Source of the DNA: Priapulus caudatus
Lineage: Eukaryota > Priapulida > Priapulimorpha > Priapulimorphida > Priapulidae
Assembly (NCBI RefSeq): GCF_000485595.1
Contig: NW_014577198.1
Span: 212,303-235,709 of the forward strand
Direction: 5' to 3'
DNA length: 23,407 nucleotides
Shown here piece after piece: positions 18,785-23,407 of the stretch. The position numbers and the translations under genes were made by a program. The notes under the pieces are model-generated. The model searched no databases. It was given only the letters and a program-made list of their open reading frames with translations, and had not been told where the DNA came from. Each line of letters starts with the position of its first letter. Positions within the stretch are counted from its first letter, which is position 1.

Positions 18785-20681
18785 ATGAGTATTGAGACTA
18801 TGAGCTATATAAACAGTCTCAAAACCAAGCCACCCGCGCGGTTAAAGCTGCTAAACGCAATTTTGAGCATAAATTGGCAAGCAACATTAAAAGTGACCCC
18901 AAGAGTTTCTGGAAATGTGTGAGAGGGAGGACATCTACCAAGGACCATATCGGGCCACTAACTGACGATTCTGGTACTGTGATAACAGATAACAAACACA
19001 TGGCAATGAATTTAAATGACTATTTTGTATCTGTGTTTACTGTCGAGAACACGTCGAACATCCCTGTGCCTATACCAAAGACCCCACAAGGAGAGAATAC
19101 AGTGCTAGACCATGTCATCATCAGTCAGGAAGCTGTAAAGACCAAGTGTTTAAATCTAAAGCCTGACAAAGCACCTGGAAGGGACAAGATCCCACCTAGA
19201 GTTCTAAAGGAGGCTGCTGATACTATATGTGAACCACTGCATATGATTTTCCAACACAGCCTGGACAACAGCTACATCCCGGATGGTTGGAAAGATGCCA
19301 ACATTACGCCCATCTTTAAGAAAGGTCCCAGAGACCGACCGTGCAACTACAGACCGGTTAGCCTGACGTCCGTGGCTTGCAAGATCATGGAAGCATGTTT
19401 ACGGGACCATATTGTGCGCCATATCGAACAGCATCAGCTCATGAACACCACACAACATGGATTCCGCTCAGGGCAGTCGTGTCTGACTAATCTTCTGGAA
19501 TTTCTGAAAAATGTCACCAAGCACGTAGACGAAGAAAATCCTGTTGACATCATATATTTGGACTTCCGAAAGTCCTTCGATGAGGTACCACACAAGAGAC
19601 TGATTCGGAAACCATGGGCGTTTGGAATAGAAGGAACCGTTGTCAGTTGGATTGAGGAGTGGCTAACGGAACGAAGGCAGAGAGTAGTTGTGAATGGTCA
19701 ACAATCGGACTGGAGACCAGTGACAAGTGGTGTGCCTCAAGGGTCTGTGCTTGGCCCTGTCCTTTTCTTAGTGTACATTGACGATACAGTGACCAGTAGT
19801 CTCCAAGTTTGCGGACGACACCAAGCTATACGGAAGTGTCAGTTCGATGGATCAAGTCCACAAGCTACAAGGCGATCTGAACAAGTTGTTTAAGTGGTCA
19901 GAGGACTGGCAGATGCTGTTTAACTTGGACAAGTGAAAATGCATTCACATGGGTCATCGAAACCCCGAGGTCACATATCATATGAACAATGTGCCATTAG
20001 CCAATGTGACTGAGGAGAAGGACTTAGGGGTTATAATTAATGCCTTACTAAAACTATCTAGACAGTGTGCATAAGCAGCATAAAAGGCAAACAAGGTGCT
20101 AGGAGTCATCAGAAGGTGTTTTACCTATAGGTCGAGGCACACCATCGTTCCCTTATATAAGTCCTTGGTCCGTCTACAGACTCTACACCTTGAATATGCA
20201 ATACAAGCTTGGAGACCATATTTGATCAAGGACATAGAGCTCCCTGAAAAAGTTCAGAGACGAGCGACTAAACTTGTGGAAGGGTTGGGTAGCTTGTCAT
20301 ACTGGTCAGCAAAGACTACAAAGGCTGAATCTAACTACTCTAGAGACGCGTAGAGAGAGAGCTGATCTTATCAAGACCTACAAGATTATCACAGGCTTGG
20401 AGAACATTGATCATAGGACTTTTTTTTCACCCTCAGTCCTGTCCACCACCAGAGGTCACAGCATGAATCTGTACAAAGAGCGCCGTCGTCGTGAAATACG
20501 TAAAAATATTTTCTCTCAGAGAGTGATTGACAGCTGGAACAGCCTTCCCCAATATGTTATTGCGACAAAGGACGTGCTCTCATTTAAAATCGAATTAGGC
20601 CGCTATTGGACAGTTCAGGGTTTTATATTTAAGCGCAAGCTGCCTAACCCTTTGATAGCCATGCAAACCCTTGATGTGTGA
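18785..20681 (+). pseudogene. CR1-like reverse transcriptase ORF2 remnant, inactivated
   Basis: RT motifs are visible in order: [78 protein letters not shown], then the catalytic FADD motif in a different frame, then LGVI and a C-terminal domain. Inactivating changes: an apparent 2-nt loss near 19801-19804 just before FADD, in-frame stops at 19934-19936, 20072-20074 and 20081-20083, and another frame change near 20305-20315. The encoded enzyme would copy element RNA into genomic DNA; this copy cannot. Confidence 0.85.
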
Positions 20682-20707
20682 CTGGACAGGTACAGGTAAA
20701 TACAGGT
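18785..20707 (+). mobile_element. CR1-like non-LTR retrotransposon, 5'-truncated
   Basis: Homology starts within the linker between endonuclease and reverse transcriptase ([18 protein letters not shown]) and continues to the C-terminal domain. No endonuclease is present, consistent with 5' truncation during target-primed insertion. The 3' end carries the repeated motif acaggtaaatacaggta, as CR1-type elements often end in short repeats. It lies in the spacer or first intron upstream of NCAPG2, same strand. Confidence 0.85.
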
Positions 20708-20786
20708 ATGTGTATTTCATTATCTGAACTAACATCAGTAATCTAGCTGTAATGCTCATTCAATTGTATCGGCTTTCACATTGCAG

Positions 20787-20914
20787 GGATTACCGGATTA
20801 GGATTAGCTGCACCGGCGTGTGACTTTACTATGTCGGTTGCCAGCAGGGAAAGACTCATTGAGTCTGTTAATAGCAAGAATGATGCAGAACTTTTTACAC
20901 TGTTACGTGAAAAT
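20787..20914 (+). CDS. NCAPG2: NCAPG2 first coding exon (ATG at 20831)
   Basis: Acceptor ctttcacattgcag, donor aat|gtgagt. 44 nt precede the ATG; 28 codons follow (MSVASRERLIESVNSKNDAE then LFTLLREN). Confidence 0.85.
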
Positions 20915-23173
20915 GTGAGTACAACAAACTCATCGTCATTGTACTTACTTTAGGTATATAATCTGTTATCTCATTTAATTAACTTTTTTTTTTATCTATA
21001 TGCAATATTTCTAATATTCAATGTCATATGTCATTATGTTATATCGAACTTTCGAATTTATAAGTTGTAAATATCCCTCCTATAGTTTTTATGATGGAAT
21101 TCAAACTGTTGGATGAAACTAATCGGTAATTGATCTATCTGTAATTGATCTATCTGGGTTAATTGTTACTCAACCGTGAAGATTGAAAACGTACAGCTGA
21201 CGTTTCTGTAATTAATCGTAGAAATCCAAGGAAAGTTCTGTTGATCTGGAGGATTGGTTGCAAGCATTACAACACAGCCAAGTGAGGGAACTATGGCGAA
21301 AACTTTGTGACTGGATCAGTGAAATATTACTGAGCAATGTCCTAGAGGGTGATGAGGGGACACCAGAGGTTAGTATGAAACTCGGAGGAGAAAGAAATCG
21401 TGAAAGAGAATAGAAATCTCCATGAAGTTTTTTTAAATGTAATGCTTAATGGAATAATTATTTTTCAAAGTGTCAGTATAAAGCCATATCATTTAAGCAA
21501 AGTCACTTTTACCTAGCTCACGATTTCAGATAGATGACTTAAAAATGTACTTATAATTTAAACTTTATAGGATCAGAAGAAGGCTTCTGGCATTCTTGGA
21601 TCTATAATTTCTTTAGCCATCATAACAGTATGCATAGAAGATCCATTCGTTCCGGAGGAGTTGTTAGAGGCTGCTGTCATTCTTCATGGTAACTAAATAC
21701 TCAAGCTTGCTCACTGTATACGAAATGTCATTTGCAACACATTATCTACAGATAGCCACAAGGCCACAGAATAAGCCCACGGATGTATTGAATCAATCTA
21801 TTGAAAATTATATACTAAGAAAGTATTCTTTATATATAGATATAATTTCCTATGGTTGGTTCATTATAGCAGTGAAAAAAATACACGGGGGCTCGGGGCG
21901 ATTTAGCCTCTGAAATGCCAAAAATTTGCATGGAGTTCAATGCAAACCGAATTTTAGAGTGCTATTTTCATGCACGCGAGCTTGAAAAGTAGCCCCCAAA
22001 AAATGAATTTTTTTTTTCCTGCATTATAGTTACATTTAAACCTTAGATGAAGTGTGCAAACTCATGGTTTTTAAAAAGGTGTTCTGCCATCGTTGCCCGA
22101 TTTCCTGGATGAGGTGAAGAACGGCATAGCTAGACTGTGCGAGGCATGGCAAGTTGCTGAACTGGAAGAGAGCGACTCACTCACCAGTAATACTATCGTG
22201 TACCTGCTCGCACGCTCTCTGCGACCGAAAGCTGCTGTAAGTGTCCACTGTGTGTAGCTATAGTTAAATCTCTATATATTAAGAGTCATACAACGGATAC
22301 CCCCAATAGTATCTTTTATAGATATGTTTCCATTCTATGGAGATGGTTTTGCATTATAACTGCTACATGGAGTAATGCAAAAAGTCTCCTCTGTAGGCAG
22401 GTGGTGTGCATTTTATTGAAATGGTAGCACTATGTAACTGTCACTCAAGGGAAACCCCCAAACCATTGTAGATAGACAGGTATCTCGTAGGTATAGATCT
22501 ATACTATAGAGGTCATTTCACCGTATAATTGCCTCGCAAATGAAACACCAAATATGTCCTTTGTAGACAGGTGGCTGCTGTATAGAGGTGTCCAATAACA
22601 GGTTTTACTCTATGTAGGTATGGATCAGGTTCATGGTCAATGCATGAGGGTGTATGAGCCCTGTTGATTCTATGAAACCAGGGGACTGTTGTCAGAAACA
22701 TAAAGTCTACTCGTTAAAGTTATTGTTAAGACTAATATTAAGAAGACAAATTGCGTTTCTGACAACGGCCCAGGTTGTTCTGTCATATTGACGGTGGGGT
22801 GTGCTTCATGTCCAGTGTATGAGGTTAAGTGACCGTATCCAATGTTATTTGATGTACTAATGGTAAATGTAATGTACTGTCATACGTAGTGATTGTTTGT
22901 GTAAAGAAATCTTATACTGTATCGGTATATGAATCCTCTAATTAAAACCATATAGCCAGATGTTAGTACTCTGAACAATACTAATGACATTTGGAATGGC
23001 AGCTGGACAATGCAAAATGTCGCATCATTGTTCTGCTGTTTCAGTTTGTCGATATCGTCAGGGTCGTGAGCATGAGTGGCGCCATCCAGCAGCACGTGCA
23101 GGCTGGCAATGAAACGGTGACAAACATGTTACTGCATTGCATGATCCGTAGAGAATACCTTCTGAAACCCAAG
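20787..23173 (+). CDS. NCAPG2: NCAPG2, condensin II non-SMC subunit G2, N-terminal part (coding from 20831)
   Basis: NCAP-G2 is the HEAT-repeat subunit of condensin II, acting in the nucleus in chromosome condensation. The coding exons 20831-20914, 21222-21368, 21571-21688, 22079-22236 and 23045-23173 join in phase to 212 codons, about a fifth of the human protein (about 1,140 aa); the rest lies beyond the window. Matches to human NCAPG2 as I recall it include ELWRKLCDWISEILL, LLEAAVILHGVLPSLPDFL and MLLHCMIRREYLLKP, in correct order and spacing. The start at 20831 (MSVASRERLIESV) fits the family N terminus. The frame is open back to the acceptor at 20786, so an upstream start cannot be excluded; a non-coding first exon further upstream is likely. 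Confidence 0.9.
21126..21155 (+). repeat. 15-bp tandem repeat, two copies
   Basis: gtaattgatctatct at 21126-21140 and 21141-21155, in the NCAPG2 intron before the second coding exon. Confidence 0.85.
21222..21368 (+). CDS. NCAPG2: NCAPG2 exon: DLEDWLQAL...LWRKLCDWI
   Basis: Acceptor taatcgtag, donor gag|gttagt, 49 codons, phase 0 to 0. Contains VRELWRKLCDWISEILLSNV, matching human ELWQRLKNLLTDVLLE. Confidence 0.88.
21571..21688 (+). CDS. NCAPG2: NCAPG2 exon: ILGSIISLAII...AAVILHG
   Basis: Acceptor actttatag, donor catg|gtaact, phase 0 in and 1 out. Encodes IISLAIITVCIEDPFVPEEL then LEAAVILH, a HEAT-type helix pair. Confidence 0.88.
21689..22078 (+). other. NCAPG2 intron without recognised content
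   Basis: Short AT-rich intron. ggggctcgg near 21892 and a later agccccc near 21994 could pair weakly. No exon or element recognised. Confidence 0.55.
22079..22236 (+). CDS. NCAPG2: NCAPG2 exon: VLPSLPDFLDEVKNGI...
   Basis: Acceptor tttttaaaaag, purine-rich and weak; donor gct|gtaagt. Completes Gly and encodes VLPSLPDFLDEVKNGIARLC then YLLARSLRPKAA, aligned with human GILYALPESERKLQSSIQDL. Confidence 0.87.
22237..23044 (+). other. NCAPG2 intron with a small inverted-repeat pair
   Basis: About 800 bp. Holds gttgtcagaaac (22688-22699) with its inverse gtttctgacaac (22756-22767), and loosely repeated tgtag(g/a)caggtgg segments near 22395 and 22565. No exon seen. Confidence 0.6.
23045..23173 (+). 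CDS. NCAPG2: NCAPG2 exon with probable GC donor
   Basis: Acceptor ctgctgtttcag. Encodes FVDIVRVVSMSGAIQQHV to REYLLKPK, 43 codons. The frame would otherwise stop after ASPIN. The family continues here, and aag|gcaagt is the classic GC-AG donor consensus. Confidence 0.83.
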
Positions 23174-23343
23174 GCAAGTCCGATCAACTGATGTCGATTA
23201 CCACTATCTTCCTAATTCGCGTATTCCTTATTTTAAGAAAAAATTTAAATTGTGGTAGAAAGTAGTGGCGTTAAACTTCTATCTCACACGGTGGCAGCGG
23301 GCAGATGTTCAGAAAGGTTTCTGTGCTGATGTGACTGTTTATT

Positions 23344-23361
23344 CACACACATACACACACA

Positions 23362-23407
<46 letters not shown>
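23344..23407 (+). repeat. (CA)n microsatellite at window end
   Basis: Cacaca repeat with two ata interruptions, continuing to the last base of the window. Confidence 0.97.

Overview
This is an animal nuclear genome fragment. Three conserved eukaryotic genes are split by spliceosomal introns with GT..AG boundaries, and the spacers carry eukaryotic transposon remnants: a CR1-like retrotransposon, a tRNA-derived SINE and several foldback/MITE-like elements. (TTAGGG)n-type interstitial repeats fit a metazoan. Intron sizes (about 90 bp to 1.2 kb) and the moderate similarity to the human proteins I recall suggest an invertebrate bilaterian; I cannot name the species. All homology calls come from reading translations and memory of the families, not from database searches.

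Layout. Positions 1-2634 lie inside or upstream of a cyclin T intron and are mostly a TTAA-bounded, 2.3-kb inverted-repeat element containing an 84-bp perfect hairpin. From 2635 to 9204 (+) run nine exons of cyclin T, the regulatory subunit of P-TEFb; the first ~80 residues are missing and presumably lie upstream. Positions 9205-11714 hold the 3' ends of two convergent genes. From 15947 down to 11715 (-) lies a complete seven-exon gene for TBRG4/FASTKD4, a mitochondrial RNA-binding FAST-kinase-domain protein. I reconstructed it exon by exon with consistent phase (627 aa), including a 27-nt microexon. A tRNA-Ala-derived SINE with 8-bp target duplications sits in its intron 5. Positions 15948-20786 are a transposon-rich head-to-head spacer: a 228-bp foldback element with internal telomeric repeats, a 725-bp foldback element, and a 5'-truncated, inactivated CR1-like element. 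From 20831 (+) the first five coding exons of NCAPG2 (condensin II subunit G2) run off the right end, the fifth apparently ending in a GC donor. The window ends in a (CA)n microsatellite.

The three genes do not form an operon or a shared pathway: transcription elongation, mitochondrial mRNA metabolism and chromosome condensation. Cyclin T and TBRG4 are tail-to-tail; TBRG4 and NCAPG2 are head-to-head. I found no evidence of a new gene system. The most notable items are the repeat architectures, the microexon, the GC-AG intron and the paired NAGNAG acceptors in cyclin T.
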